The translations under genes and the position numbers were made by a program. A stretch of DNA of 64,000 nt, from positions 56,497,407-56,561,406 of the forward strand of contig NC_054706.1 of the NCBI RefSeq assembly GCF_016097555.1. The letters are read 5' to 3'. The notes beneath the pieces were generated by a model that saw only the letters and a list, made by a program, of their open reading frames with translations, ran no database searches and was not told the DNA's origin. Every line of letters starts with the position of its first letter. Within the stretch, counting starts at the first letter, position 1. Below, piece after piece: positions 26,701 through 41,700 of the stretch. The DNA is from Gigantopelta aegis. Taxonomy: Eukaryota > Mollusca > Gastropoda > Neomphalida > Peltospiridae.

Positions 26701-29700
26701 GATGTGTAGATCGGCTTCATCTGGAAACCACAGCCACCAACAGGGACTGGACTGCAAGGCGACTGGTAACCGGATCAGCAAATCTGCGTTATTGTACTGA
26801 ATGCATGGATTCAGAAACAAACTGGATACCGCGACCTCTAAGCATAAAATGTTGCGCCGACGTCAAAATTACTCTTGCAATGATACTTCATGAAACAGTA
26901 ACAGAGTGATTCAGGAATCAAGACATCGGAAACAGCGACCCCGTGATACAGGCAAGAGCCAAGACAGCGTAGCAACTCGCTACGCTACATGCCCGATATA
27001 CCTGGAAGTGAAGCAACGCAAAACAGCAACCGGCTAAAATCCACGGTCGTCACACCACCCGGTGCGGAACAGCAGCAGAGACCATCTAGACAGCATCGGT
27101 CACGAACTCTGGCGGTAACAACAGTGAACGTCAGTGAGTTGATAAGCCGCAATGAACCATAGGAAAACGGTGAATGTAAAACCCCCGTACCACGTGATGG
27201 CAACTAGATAACTTCTGGAACCAGCGGAAGTAGCAACTGTCTTGCATCGCCACCGGATATAGAGAACGATCTGCCGAATGTCGCTGAACCTTCCTCGAAC
27301 AAGAGAATATCGGTGCACGGGATCTCAACACAAGTGACCGGACCAGTAGACTGTCTTCGTCACCAACCCGGAACGCTTGTAACGTCGAACCCCTTCACGG
27401 CAAAGAGCCGTATGTAGACCACAGGTCTGCCAAGATTACCGGCTTGTGCTGAAAGTCGAGAATGGATCGCTTCAGGCAAGTCGGTTGACGATAGTGTGCA
27501 ATCGTAGTGCACATCGACGTCACGGAAGATATAAGGTAGACCAACATCAAAGTCGACGGCTAGAACAAGGTATATCCTCTGGCATCCTGCACACGAGGAG
27601 TTATGGTCGCCATGTACATGTACGCTGAACTGAAGCCATCGACAGGACGTGCCAATCTGTAAGTTCTAGGAAGACGTCTGGTCCCGCCGGAAACAGCGTC
27701 ATCCAAAGCCGGCGCCACACCGTTGAAGGATAGGTTGAAGACGGGAGACAATCAGTCACAGCCATGTGGGTCACTGCGTCCGGATCTTCTATAACGGAAG
27801 GTGCCGACGCATCATCTGGAAAATCAGTCAGTAACCTGGCACAGGCACTTCGATCCAATGTACTGGCTGCAATCGGAAACACGGACCGTGGACGGTCTCG
27901 TCAGGAGCCGGTGTAAACCCTGAATGCCGAATCAGCTGCTGACTGGTGTGGACGGTACGATGTACACGGACCGGCAGGAGCCGGTGGAACCCTGGACGCT
28001 GCACCACTTCGATCGATCACGGGACGACGGTACCAAACGGTGAGCCGATGACGCAATTTTCCAGTTCGTTACAGGGCTCCGTTTGCTTGCTGGAACAACG
28101 ATCCGCACGGGCCGGTTACTGGTAGCCGTGTAAACCGACGGGGGCCTGTGGCAGCCAACGATCGAATGCCGACATCTGCCGGTGGAACCTCCGTGGCGAT
28201 CGTCGAAACCGGACCCTTCTTGGCTGAAACAGGTGGATGGGCCAGCGGCGGTAGCATATCAGATATGACAGCCAGACAATCCCTCAGTGACAGGTGGTCC
28301 GCCGCATCCAGATCTTCCAGCACCGCAAGAACCGATACATCATCAGAAAGTCACGTAGCACCCGTGAACAGGGCAGTCGCTCTGGTCATGGCCCGATGGA
28401 GATACCGGAGAACCGGACCGTGGGCGGTCCCGTATGGATGCCAAGGAACGGATGACCACATCGTCGTTGGATGTGGCAAGGACGGCAACATGTCGTAGAC
28501 GGCCGCCAAGCAATCCCTCATAGTCATATGGTCCGTAGAGTCGGGCTCTTCAATGACAGATGCCGCAGGCGCATCATCACCAAAGTCTCGTAGAACTCGA
28601 GCACAGGCCAATCGATGTACCGTAATGGAAGCCGCCGGTTAACCGGACCGTGGATGGTCCCGTCTAACCTTCGGAGGCCTTGGAAGCCACATCAACTGAA
28701 GGTTGGCGCTGACGATCTGTGGAACCCGTAGGGAGCCGTACAGGTCGTGTGGAGTGGCTACGGTCCCGGCTCCGATGCGCCGAAGAGGACTTCCCCGCCG
28801 AAGATCGGTGAGCCTTGGAATCCGTGGAGTGTCTATCTGAATGAGCCAGCTTCTTAGAGGGCTGCGTAGAGACCGCAGGCCTGTCATCCGAAGTCTTAGG
28901 TATCGGTGGAGCTGAAGAAGCCGCACCCCCTGAAGAGGGGACTGGAACTGGACCTGACCCCGAACCCGCCGGTTTGGGTAAGGTCGCCATTGACGCCATT
29001 GTTTCTTCCAGCATGGTCAGTAGAATTGAACGTAACACTTCCGCCACGGAGTCAGCAATCGAAGGCGAAGATTCCACCTTCTTGGTCCTCGCTGACACCA
29101 CCTTCAGGTAAGCCGCGAACTCGACATCAGACAAGCCCGCACAAAGGTCGCATATAGAAGTGAGGCCACACGAAACACGACAACCTGGACATAAGTCGTG
29201 TGGGTCGTCGCCGGCACTAACTTCTTGCAGCGTAACACGCTCGAACTAGTCGCCTGAACATTATCAGATATGATAATAGTAATTTTTCAATCTGTGAAAA
29301 GAAAGAAAAACCAACCATAACACACAAATACAAAGCCGGTAAATAAAGACGCCATTTTGCAAATGGCGTCTGACACGACAACCGGCGATATAACAACATT
29401 TCATGTAATTAACACTTAGCAAGTCAAGCGAAATACGCGAAAGACATACAAAAACTAACGAAAATTAAGGTGAAAAACATTTCACCCAAACACAAAGCCA
29501 GTCAACACAGACACCATTTTGCAAATGGCGTCCGACACGACAACCGGCAATATAAACAACATTTCATGTAATTAAACGCTTGGAAAGTCAAGCGAAATAC
29601 GCGAAAAAAACATACGAAAGCTAACGAAAACGAAGGTGAAAAACATTTCACCCAAACACGAATACAAAACCAAAGGTCTTATAAAAGTTGACTCCAAACA

Positions 29701-32700
29701 GAGCCAAGCAAAAGGACGTCCAGACCCTTTAGCGAAGAGAAAAAGAAGGAAGTTACAGTCATGTGACCGGAACCAGAGAGCAGTATGCAGTAGAAGAATT
29801 TAGGCCATCCCATTGGCTGTTGGGATGTTCGGACCAGACCACTTGCGTGGTGGGGAGGTGCCCTTGTTTGAGGACAGGTAATGGCTATAGAAAAGTACTT
29901 TACTGTATATGAAAGATAAAAAAAAATCCCAATTTTTATTTTTTAAATTAAGGGCTAAAACACATTTGAGTATTTATTCATAACTTTCTTTTTTTTAAAT
30001 CTTAAAATGTGTTAAATTAATAATAAGTAATAATACAGGCATCAAAATAGGCATACCTTTTGGTACCCTATATGTAGATTATCGTAAAATACAGGCCGAT
30101 TGTCTGTCCCACAGGGAACACCTTTGTTTCGTACTATCAAATTTACTAGAAGTTAATTATTTTTGAGCCGGTTGATTTGTCAATTGCACACAGAAATATT
30201 TTTTTATTTATTTCCAAAACACTTTTACTTTTCTTCTTACGTCAAACCAAACTGAAATTATTCACAAAAGACATTTTTGTAGGAGGATGGGACGGACGGA
30301 CGGACTATAGAAAAACCTCAAAGTTACAACACATTTATCAAGTTTACAATTCCCATTATTATTACTATAAAATCACATAGCAGATACTTTGATACTTTGT
30401 TATTCATTCATATTACTGTTCTTACTGTACTTACACTTGGATGAAAGTTTGATTTAAAAGAAAAAATGACAATTAATCAAAAGTTAGGATGCAGTTTTTG
30501 TTTCAAAAAGATTGTGTGAAGAACGAAGTACCGTTCTCGACTCTCTTGACAGGTGCTAACCCCCCAGTAACCTGAATGATCAATCTCAACTTATTTCAAT
30601 GCCAACTAAAACAAATGTCAAGGCTTAAATATCAAATTAAGGTTCGAGCATGCTGTCCTGGGATCACACCCCAGCTATCTGGTCTGTCTGTCCAGGACAG
30701 TGGGTTTGTTGTTAGTAGTTAGTGGTTAGTGATAGAGAAGAGAGTGTAGTGGTTTTACACCTACCGATTGAGTCATTAAAACTCTCTATGAGTGAGAGCT
30801 GGTACTGGACTGTGAACCCTGTACCTACCAGCCTTATGTCTGATGGCTTAACCACGACACCACCGAGGCTGATGTAATATAGTTGATGATTTCCACTAGC
30901 TCAGGCAATAAATTCACTAGCCAGAACAGAGGAATTTGGCAAACCCCGATGTTATCACAGAAACAGGCATACCTCTTTCATTTTGTCCTTGTTTTCTTTG
31001 ACCTGCGTGGTGTCGTAGATAGCTCGGTAGTGTTTACAGATGGCTAGATACGAGCCCTCATGCTCATCCAGCTCTATCATCAGCTGGTAAAACTTTAACT
31101 TCAGTTCCTGCAAACAAATAGTGTAACATCGTAAAACACAATTTCAAATCAAGTGCAATAAAATAAGCCTGGAAATACTCCCAAATATACAGGGATGTAT
31201 TTAGCCTAAAATATCTTGGAAGGTGGGGAGACGGTGCAGTAAAAATATCAGCACAGTAATGAATAATTTTTTCCAGTAAAACAAAAGGGCATTTTAAAAC
31301 TAAAGAGCCTTTTTGGGGTGGGTGGGGTGTTTAGGGGGAGTAACTGCTCCCCTCTAGGTTTGATTTATATGCATGATAGATGACAAATTCCCAAATGCGA
31401 CTCTGACTGTGTGTCACATTTTGGTGAAGTGTCAGTTTCTGAAAGAAATTCGAAAAGATATATTTGGACCACGAACTGTGATGGAATCCTTTCGATTCCA
31501 TCCAGAACTTATTTTACAATTTTTACGTGATACTGAGTTTTATTCTAAATTTTAATTTTATCTGTCTGTGATATTTGTATTTTTGCACAGTTCTTTACAC
31601 TGTGTTTTAATTTAACTATTGAATTTTTATATTGATGATGATCATCACACTGTTGTTGCATTTTACCATAGTTTGACACCCAATAGCCGATGTATTTTTC
31701 GTGCTGGGGTGTCGTTAAACATTCATTCAAACATTCATTCATTCATTCATTCCCAAATGCGATGATAATTATATGAACTCTTTTTAACATACCTGTATAT
31801 CTATATATACATTTATTTTACACATGATATGAATAAATAATATGCATTATTTACTACAGTAAGTATTATTTTACTATATAATTAACCGACAGTTAATTAT
31901 ATATAATCGCTATGAAAGAATGACAAGATATTTGTTTACGAACACCACAGCACATTAAAACCAAAAAATATATTTATAGTCCATTCCATTCTAAGAATAT
32001 GGGTTTTTTTAATAAATAATTTAAGTTTTGTTTGACATAAGAAGAAAAGTAAAAGTGTTTTGGAAGTAACAAAAGAAAACTATTTTTGCATCCAATTTAA
32101 AAAACAATCGGCTCAGATATAAATAACTTGTAGTCAATTACACGAAAAACGGTATTCAAGTGATACAGAGTATAGTTTCTGTTTATCATATTGCCATATC
32201 AACACTTAGTTGACATTATCTGGACAGGACACCTGCTGCCACCAAATAGGTTACTCTTCCGAGGAGTATTTTACATGCATTTTCTCAGCTGTAAGGCACT
32301 AGTTAGGATGGCATAAAAACACAACTGGTAAATATTTTGTTTTTAATATTATTATTCTTGATAAATTGATTAGTTTAAAGTTTGTTTTGTTTAACGACAC
32401 CACTAGAGCCCACTGATTTATTAATCATCGGCTATTGGATGTCACACGTTTGGTAATTTTGTCATGTAGTCAGAGAGGAAACCTGCTACATTTTTACATT
32501 AGCAGCAAGGGATCTTTTATATGTACCATCCCACAGACAGGATAACATATACCAGGGCCTTTGATATACCAGTTGTGCTGAACAAAATATTTCTTGAAGA
32601 ACCCACTGCACCAGCCACAGGAGAGTGACCTACCCCCCAGTTTTGTGAATAAAGCAGTCAGTAGAACACTCACCGTGGTATCCTTGTCTTCAAAGTATCG

Positions 32701-35700
32701 AATGCTCACTTTCTTGCTGATGATTTGAGTCCTGATATAGTCCTTCTTTGCCAGGCACAGTCTCATCTGCTCCAAAATAAACTCGACCTTCTCTTTCTTT
32801 TCCATAGATCCAAAGGTTTCAACCTAATCATTAAACACAGATGGTTTATTAACTATTAAAAAATGCTAATAATATAATACAGGTATGCAAAAAAAATACA
32901 TGATTTGCCAAATTTGATAATTTAAGCAAGAAGTAACGTGTGCCTAAATTCTAAAAAAGGTTTTTTATACTACATATAAACTGAAGAGGGGAAAAAAAAG
33001 AGGACACGTGATATATATATATCCTTCAACCACCGTTTCTCTGACAGAATATGATGACGGATAAAGCAAAGTCATATCTGTATAACAGAAGGATATCACT
33101 TTTGATGTCACATGCATAGCTACATTACACAATTGCTCCTTTGACCTCTAATTAATCGTACAATGTGGCTGAAATAACAGAAAAATTGCTTTTTTCCCTT
33201 AAGTTATATGGTCTGCAGGACAAAGATTTATAGAGAATAACTAGTTAATGACGTTGAATATCTGCTTTATCCTATTCAGGCCGAAAGAAATTCCATGAGG
33301 CTTATTTCCCATTCTTACCGTCACAGGATAAAGCAGATATTCGAGGTCATCAACTAGTTATTTTCAATACACACTTACTGAAAAAAGTCATAATAAAATG
33401 GACTCAAACCAACTGTGAAGTTTGTAAATGGTTGAAATTTGTGACTTTTGTTCATATCATCTCATAATGTTAATGAATAACCAATAAATAATTTCATAAA
33501 AACAATTTGGTTATTTTCAAAACTGTTAATTATATACCTTGTACAATACATGCATCAAAAGATACTCTCTCCATTAGTATATAATTGTTTTGTTTTAACC
33601 GGAATCCAATGTGTTTTAAGTCTCATGCATATAAGTCTGAAGTTAATATTTACAAACACAAAGTATCAATTGGCAGGATTTGAACCTACTGCATCGATTC
33701 GCATGGCATTTGACAGCATGCTTGGTCAACGGGTACATTCAATCTTCAAGGCTTTAATAAAAGTTTCACTCATACCAACAGCATGTAGTTAAAGCCTTGA
33801 GACTTTGCTAAAATCTTGTGTCCAGACTTCTAAAAGTTTTATAAGCACGGGATCTGGTCGTCCTGCTGTTTGTACTAGCTCCAAATGGATATTATTGGAA
33901 ACTGTCAATGTACAGGAATAGAAAACTAGGGCCAGTTAAAGTTTGTTTTGTTTAATGACACCACTAGAGCACATTGATTTAATAATCATCGGCTATTGGA
34001 TGTCAAACATTTGGACATACAGTCTCAGAGAGGGATCTTTTATATGCACATCCAACAGACAGGATAGCATATACCACGGCCTTTGATATACCAGTCTTGA
34101 TGTACTGGCTGGAAAGAGAAATAGCCCAATGGGCCCATTGATGGGGATCGATCCTAGGCCTATTGCGCATCAAGCTAGTGCTTCACCACTGGGCTACGCC
34201 CCACCCCACTAGGGTCAGTGACTTTTAATGTACAAAGTTGTCTTTGCTTTTAAACATCAAAAACAAGTGTAGGTGTAAGAAATATTGGGAGATTTTAAAC
34301 CATTTCACTGGCTGCTGGGATGTTCAGACAAGTCTACTATGACAGGAAGTAAATGCCATTGGTTGGTGGTCAGGTTCAGTTAAAAAGAAATATATGTATT
34401 ATGTACAAGTGAAGGCATACAAAATATTTGAACAGTGGGTTTTTTCCTTTTGACAAACACCCCAGTAAAATCAGTTATTTCTTACTTGAAGCTCTTGTAA
34501 GATGGTGGCCGCTTCAGAAATCTTCCCAGCATCCTCCTTGATTTTTGCCAAGGTCATGGTTAGTCTTGCTCTTTCTATTTCTACATATATCTGTAGCGAC
34601 AGAATACCAATAATAAACTATTCAGATAATCTGATTAGGAACAGTTCTTACAATTCATAACAAACAATGAAGGAAGAAAATGTTTTATTTAATGACGCGC
34701 TCAACACATTTTATTTACATTTATACGGCTTCAGACATATGGTTAAGGACTACACAGATATTGAGGGAGGAAACCTGCTGTTGCCACTTCATGGGCTACT
34801 CTTTTCGATTAGCAGCAAAAGATCTTTTATATGCACCATCACACAGACAGGATAGCACATACCACGGCTTTTGATGTACCAGTCGTGGTGCACTGGCTGG
34901 AGCGATAAATAGCCCAATGGGCCCACCCGACGGGAATCGATCCCACAACAACTGTGCATTGAGCGACCTCTGTACCCGCCCCACAAGGCCACTAGAACAC
35001 ACCATAAGAAGACTTGGTTAAAGAGCTTTTTAAAACACACACATATATTTATTACACTGTGGTGACGGAGATATCCATGTGATATTTTCCGTCTCCCACA
35101 ATGTGAAATAAGTCTTTTTTTAAGAGGTCATGACCTCTGATCAGCTGATCAACTGTGTCACACAGTACAACTCCATGTAGTGGGTAGTACAAAAAGTGTG
35201 CCCATCATTCCTTTGATTCATATATTTATAATCAAAAAGAAACTTGATGTAAATTCTTACAATTAATGTCAGCTGCATAATTTAACAAAAAATATATTTT
35301 AATAATTTTGTTTACCTTTGAAAACATTTATTGCATCGTTTATGTAAACTTGATTGATAAATGTGTGGCAAAGTTTCATTGATAAATAGCTAAATCAAGT
35401 CAACACTAAATGATGTAATTTGACAAGTGGTGCAATTTTTTTGGTCTTAGGACTGCATTTTCAAGTCTTGTTTAGTTGTGTTGTAAGCAATTATTGGACT
35501 TTTGTTCATTGATAAGCAGCGTAATAAACTGAATACTATACTCGTTCCTGAAAGAAACCATTTATATTACAATTTGTGTATTTTTAATACCACACCACTC
35601 ACTTTTGCGTGTGACGTACGCTTGAAAACACACTTCTTGTAATATAAATGGTCTCATGCAGGGCACGCACTGGGTCAGCAGAAGATTTGGCCAAATTATC

Positions 35701-38700
35701 TATTAAACTTACAGAAACCCAGTTTAGTTTTTTTTAACAAAATATCAATTAATACTTGAAATTATTTCGCCAAATTAAAATAAAATTCGCCAATTGTTTT
35801 TAAAAATCGCAATTGGCGAATGTGGGGAGTGCCAGAGCCAGCCCTGCTCATGTACATGTATGTAATTTGTGGTGCAGCATATGTAGGTATATCAGCCTGT
35901 TCCAAAATCTGTACAATCAGTATGTAATTTGTGGTGCAGCATATGTAGGTATATCAGCCTGTTCCAAAATCTGTACAATCAGTATGTAATTTGTGGTGCA
36001 GCATATGTAGGTATATCAGCCTGTTCTGTACAATCAGTATGTAATTTGTGGTGCAGCATATGTAGGTATATCAGCCTGTTCCAAAATCTGTACAATCAGT
36101 ATGTAATTTGTGGTGCAGCATATGTAGGTATATCAGGATGTTCCAAAATCTGTACAATCAGTATGTAATTTGTGGTGCAGCATATGTAGGTATATCAGGA
36201 GCAAAATCTGTACAATGTATGTAATTTGTGGTGCAGCCAGGATGTTCCAAAATCTGTACAATCAGTATGTAATTTGTGGTGCAGCATATGTAGGTATATC
36301 AGCCTGTTCCAAAATCTGTACAATCAGTAATTTGTGGTCCAGCAGTATCAGCCTGTTCCAAAATCTGTACAATAATTTGTGGTGCAGCATATGTAGGTAT
36401 ATCAGCCTGTTCCAAAATCTGTACAATCAGTAGGTATATCATGTACGTATATCCTGTTCCAAAATCTGTACAATCAGTATGTAATTTGTGGTGCAGCATA
36501 TGTAGGTATATCAGCCTGTTCCAAAATCTGTACAATCAGTATGTAATTTGTGGTGCAGCATATGTAGGTATATCAGCCTGTTCCAAAATCTGTACAATCA
36601 GTATGTAATTTGTGGTGCAGCATATGTAGGTATATCAGCCTGTTCCAAAATCTGTACAATCAGTATGTAATTTGTGGTGCAGCATATGTAGGTATATCAG
36701 CCTGTTCCAAAATCTGTACAATCAGTATGTAATTTGTGGTGCAGCATATGTAGGTATATCAGGATGTTCCAAAATCTGTACAATCAGTATGTAATTTGTG
36801 GTGCAGCATATGTAGGTATATCAGCCTGTTCCAAAATCTGTACAATCAGTATGTAATTTGTGGTGCAGCATATGTAGGTATATCAGGATGTTCCAAAATC
36901 TGTACAATCAGTATGTAATTTGTGGTGCAGCATATGTAGGTATATCAGCCTGTTCCAAAATCTGTACAATCAGTATGTAATTTGTGGTGCAGCATATGTA
37001 GGTATATCAGCCTGTTCCAAAATCTGTACAATCAGTATGTAATTTGTGGTGCAGCATATGTAGGTATATCAGCCTGTTCCAAAATCTGTACAATCAGTAT
37101 GTAATTTGTGGTGCAGCATATGTACGTATATCAGGATGTTCCAAAATCTGTACAATCAGTATGTAATTTGTGGTGCAGCATATGTAGGTATATCAGCCTG
37201 TTCCAAAATCTGTACAATCAGTATGTAATTTGTGGTGCAGCATATGTAGGTATATCAGGATGTTCCAAAATCTGTACAATCAGTATGTAATTTGTGGTGC
37301 AGCATATGTAGGTATATCAGGATGTTCCAAAATCTGTACAATACCTATGTAATTTGTGGTGCAGCATATGTAGGTATATCAGCCTGTTCCAAAATCTGTA
37401 CAATCAGTATGTAATTTGTGGTGCAGCATATGTAGGTATATCAGCATGTTCCAAAATCTGTACAATCAGTATGTAATTTGTGGTGCAGCATATGTAGGTA
37501 TATCAGCCTGTTCCAAAATCTGTACAATCAGTATGTAATTTGTGGTGCAGCATATGTACGTACATCAGGATGTTCCAAAATCTGTACAATCAGTATGTAA
37601 TTTGTGGTGCAGCATATGTAGGTATATCAGCCTGTTCCAAAATCTGTACAATCAGTATGTAATTTGTGGTGCAGCATATGTAGGTATATCAGGATGTTCC
37701 AAAATCTGTACAATCAGTATGTAATTTGTGGTGCAGCATATGTAGGTATATCAGGATGTTCCAAAATCTGTACAATACCTATGTAATTTGTGGTGCAGCA
37801 TATGTAGGTATATCAGCCTGTTCCAAAATCTGTACAATCAGTATGTAATTTGTGGTGCAGCATATGTAGGTATATCAGCATGTTCCAAAATCTGTACAAT
37901 CAGTATGTAATTTGTGGTGCAGCATATGTAGGTATATCAGCCTGTTCCAAAATCTGTACAATCAGTATGTAATTTGTGGTGCAGCATATGTACGTATATC
38001 AGGATGTTCCAAAATCTGTACAATCAGTGTGTAATTTGTGGTGCAGCATATGTAGGTATATCAGCCTGTTCCAAAATCTGTACAATCAGTATGTAATTTG
38101 TGGTGTAGCATATGTAGGTATATCAGCCTGTTCCAAAATCTGTACAATCAGTATGTAATTTGTGGTGCAGCATATGTAGGTATATCAGGATGTTCCAAAA
38201 TCTGTACAATACCTATGTAATTTGTGGTGCAGCATATGTAGGTATATCAGCCTGTTCCAAAATCTGTACAATCAGTATGTAATTTGTGGTGCAGCAAATG
38301 TAGGTATATCAGCCTGTTCCAAAATCTGTACAATCAGTATGTAATTTGTGGTGCAGCATATGTAGGTATATCAGCCTGTTCCAAAATCTGTACAATCAGT
38401 ATGTAATTTGTGGTGCAGCATATGTACGTATATCAGGATGTTCCAAAATCTGTACAATCAGTATGTAATTTGTGGTGCAGCATATGTAGGTATATCGTGA
38501 TGTTCCAAAATCTGTACAATCAGTATGTAATTTGTGGTGCAGCATATGTACGTATATCAGGATGTTCCAAAATCTGTACAATCAGTATGTAATTTGTGGT
38601 GCAGCATATGTACGTATATCAGGATGTTCCAAAATCTGTACAATCAGTATGTAATATGGTAATAAATATCTCAGTCATTGACCATTAAAATAAAACACTG

Positions 38701-41700
38701 CTGTGTAAGAGTACTGTTGTAACTGACTTTTCCAGCGGTAACTGTCCGGAGAGTGTCAATCAGCTTCAACTTGACATCCTGTGATGGAGTCTTTTCAACG
38801 TAAGTACAAGCTTCTTGGATCATTTTTGTGACAGCCTGTGCAAAAAATAAAATAAAATAACATTTAATATTTTCAAAAGAAATTGCCAATAGTTAATTAG
38901 CACTAGAGATGGGCACTCTTTGAACTTTGGTTTAAACAATATTTATTTTTATTTATTTACCAAATTGTAATGGTAATGAATTGGTCAACAGGCAATGCCT
39001 ATATTAAGACCTCTCCAAACACTAATTTTAGGTATATATGCAGTAGAGAACAGCCATAATACAACCAGTGAATAAAACGAGGGCAGTCAAATGCCAACAT
39101 TCAATCTCAAATAGTCAAAAGGATGTTATTTGAAAATGAGTTATTTTTAAAAAGACTATGAACATCCAATGTATGATACTGTATAATTAAAATAGCTAAT
39201 ATGTTTCATAACCCAGGGCCCGAACTGAATGACGGCACCTACAGCAATTTCCGCCATTCATATATAATTTGAAGTGGGTGGAAAGCGTCGCCAGCAACAA
39301 TTTTGTTCCGCTGAAAAAATATATATACTGCCATCGGTAAAACTCCTCAACAATGGCAAAATAATATCTTGTGTACATTATCTGCCAATATTTAACATTT
39401 GTACATTTAAAATATATCTACATGCAAAACAATAACCTTTCAGTCATGTTTATTTGCTGCAAACTGACAGTTTAAAAATTACCAGATGCAAGCTCAAAAT
39501 TGCTGTAGTTGGCCGTTTCACCCATGGCAATTAAAAAACCAAAATGCTGTGGGTGACAAATTCTAAAGTTTGAGCCCTGATAATCTTAAGGAAAGAAAAG
39601 AGCGAAAGAAATGTTTTATTTAATAACTCATTCAACACATTTTAATTAAGGTTATACTGTGCAAGACAAACATGTATTGTAAAGGACCACACAGAAGAGA
39701 GGAAGGAAGGAAATGTTTTATTTAACGACGCACCCAACACATTTTATTTACTGTTATATGGCATCGGACCACACAGATATTGTGAGAGGAAACCCACAGT
39801 CGCCACTCCATGGGCTTCTCTTTTCGATTAGCAGCAAGGGATCTCTTATGTGCACCATCAAACAGACAGGGTAGTACATACCACAACCTTTGATATGCCA
39901 GTCTAGTGCACTGGCAGAAACAAGAAATAGCCAAATGGGCCCACCGACGGGGATCAATCCCAGACTGACCGAGCACTTTACCACTGGGCTATGTCCCGAC
40001 CCCACACAGAAGAAAGAGGACGCCCGGTGTCACCAAGCCATGGGCTACTCTTTCTGATTCGCAGCAAGGCATATTTTATATGCAGCATCTCACAGACAGT
40101 ATCTATAGTATATACCATGACCTTTGTTACACCAGTTATGGAGCACTGGCTGGAACAAGAAATAGCCCAATGGGCCCACCAACTGCACACCAGGCAAGCA
40201 GTTTACCACTGGTCTACATTCCGCAGCTATAATCTTTAGTGGGGAAAAAAAACCTATACAAGTAGAAAAAGTTCTGTATAAAAATAAAATGAACCATCAA
40301 ATCTGAGAATTACCTGTTTGATTTGGCCACGTTTTTTGGTAAGTAAGACAATGTTTTCATTCAAGGCATCCCAGTTTTTACTCTCAAAACAAAGTTTAAC
40401 CACTGATACCAAAATACGACCAGTGGAATGTGTGTCTGAGGCCTGAAATAAATGAATAAATAAATGAACACCAACAAACAATGAAAAATATACATATATC
40501 TAAATGTGGATCCAAGATGCTTCAGAATTATCATTTAATTTGTCCAATGTGTTTTGTATACATGTAGTACAATAATAATTTTAAAAATAAATAAATATAT
40601 CTATAGATATAATATTCATTTAATTATGTTGTGAGTGGTCAACAATGGCCAAAAGACTGCATATAAACACAACCTCCATTCCATACATGTATTTGTTGGT
40701 TTACACATTACATTTAGGTTTTACATTCCGAAGATTGGAGACATTTACTAGTATATAGGCGTACCATATGTTTGCCGATCCACTTCATTTACTTGAATAA
40801 ATAGTTTAAAAAACACACCCCACTTTGATATACATACATGTATGTAACTTCATATACATGTATATACAGCAATTATAGCTTTCAAGGCTGGCTCTGCCAC
40901 TCGACAAATTTGCCAATTGCGAATTTTTAGAACAAATGGCAAATTTTATTTTAATCTGGCAAATTTCTTTTTATAATAATTCGTATTTTGTTGGAATATA
41001 GCTATAGGTTTTGCATTTTTGAGATAATGTGGCAAATTTCCTAATCACCCAGAACTAGCCCTGGCTCTATTTTTATTTCAAATAGTTGGTACATAATTAA
41101 CTGAAACATTTTCATTATGGCTAATAAGAATCCCAATTGGCCAATGTTTTGGCCCTGGTTGTTCACAAAACTTTAAAATTATAAACAGTATATCACTTCA
41201 CAGCTGTTCACGTAAACAACAGCAGAAAACGTTAAAAAAAATCCCTATAGGATGTGTGTGATTGGAAATAAATAGTTACAAATATGTATATAATAGTCAG
41301 TAAAAATATTACTCACTGTACGAGTCTGTTTTTCCAATGACAACAGAATGTCTAATGCCTCTGTAAGCTTCCCTTGCTGTAATAATAATAAAAATAATAA
41401 TGATAATAATAATAATAGTGAGTATTAATAATAATAATAGTGAGTAAGGTAGGTTATAAAAAAAAAAAAATTGTGTGTCCATTTGTTGCACTATTTCGGT
41501 TGAGAAACGTTTAAAACATGGTGCCACAAGTTTTGAATACCAGCTACATATAGGGTATGTAATAAGGTTCGGACATAGAATGAATGAATGAATGTTTAAC
41601 AACACCCCAGCATGAAAAATACATCGGCTATTGGGTGTCAAACTAAGATTCGGACGTAAAAGTCCCTTTGGACTAATAATGAGGGGTGAAAAAAAAAAAA

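Larger units (their letters stand above)
24041..29893 (-). mobile_element. DIRS-type tyrosine-recombinase retrotransposon, decayed
   Basis: A GC-richer 5.85-kb block in PSMD12 intron 7, same orientation as the gene. Inverted terminal repeats of about 140-190 bp bound it (24041-24230 against 29740-29893). An internal complementary region at 24274-24360 matches the joined ends. In element order (right to left) it carries a duplicated leader, a gag-like frame, gag-like repeats, an RNase H remnant and a tyrosine recombinase. I could not find a reverse transcriptase core between gag and RNase H. Frames are broken, so I infer it is non-autonomous or dead. Confidence 0.85.

Noticed and set aside
35850..38655. 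CRISPR-like look of a regular array
   Set aside because: Units are contiguous 62-mers with no unique spacers, and the context is a eukaryotic intron.
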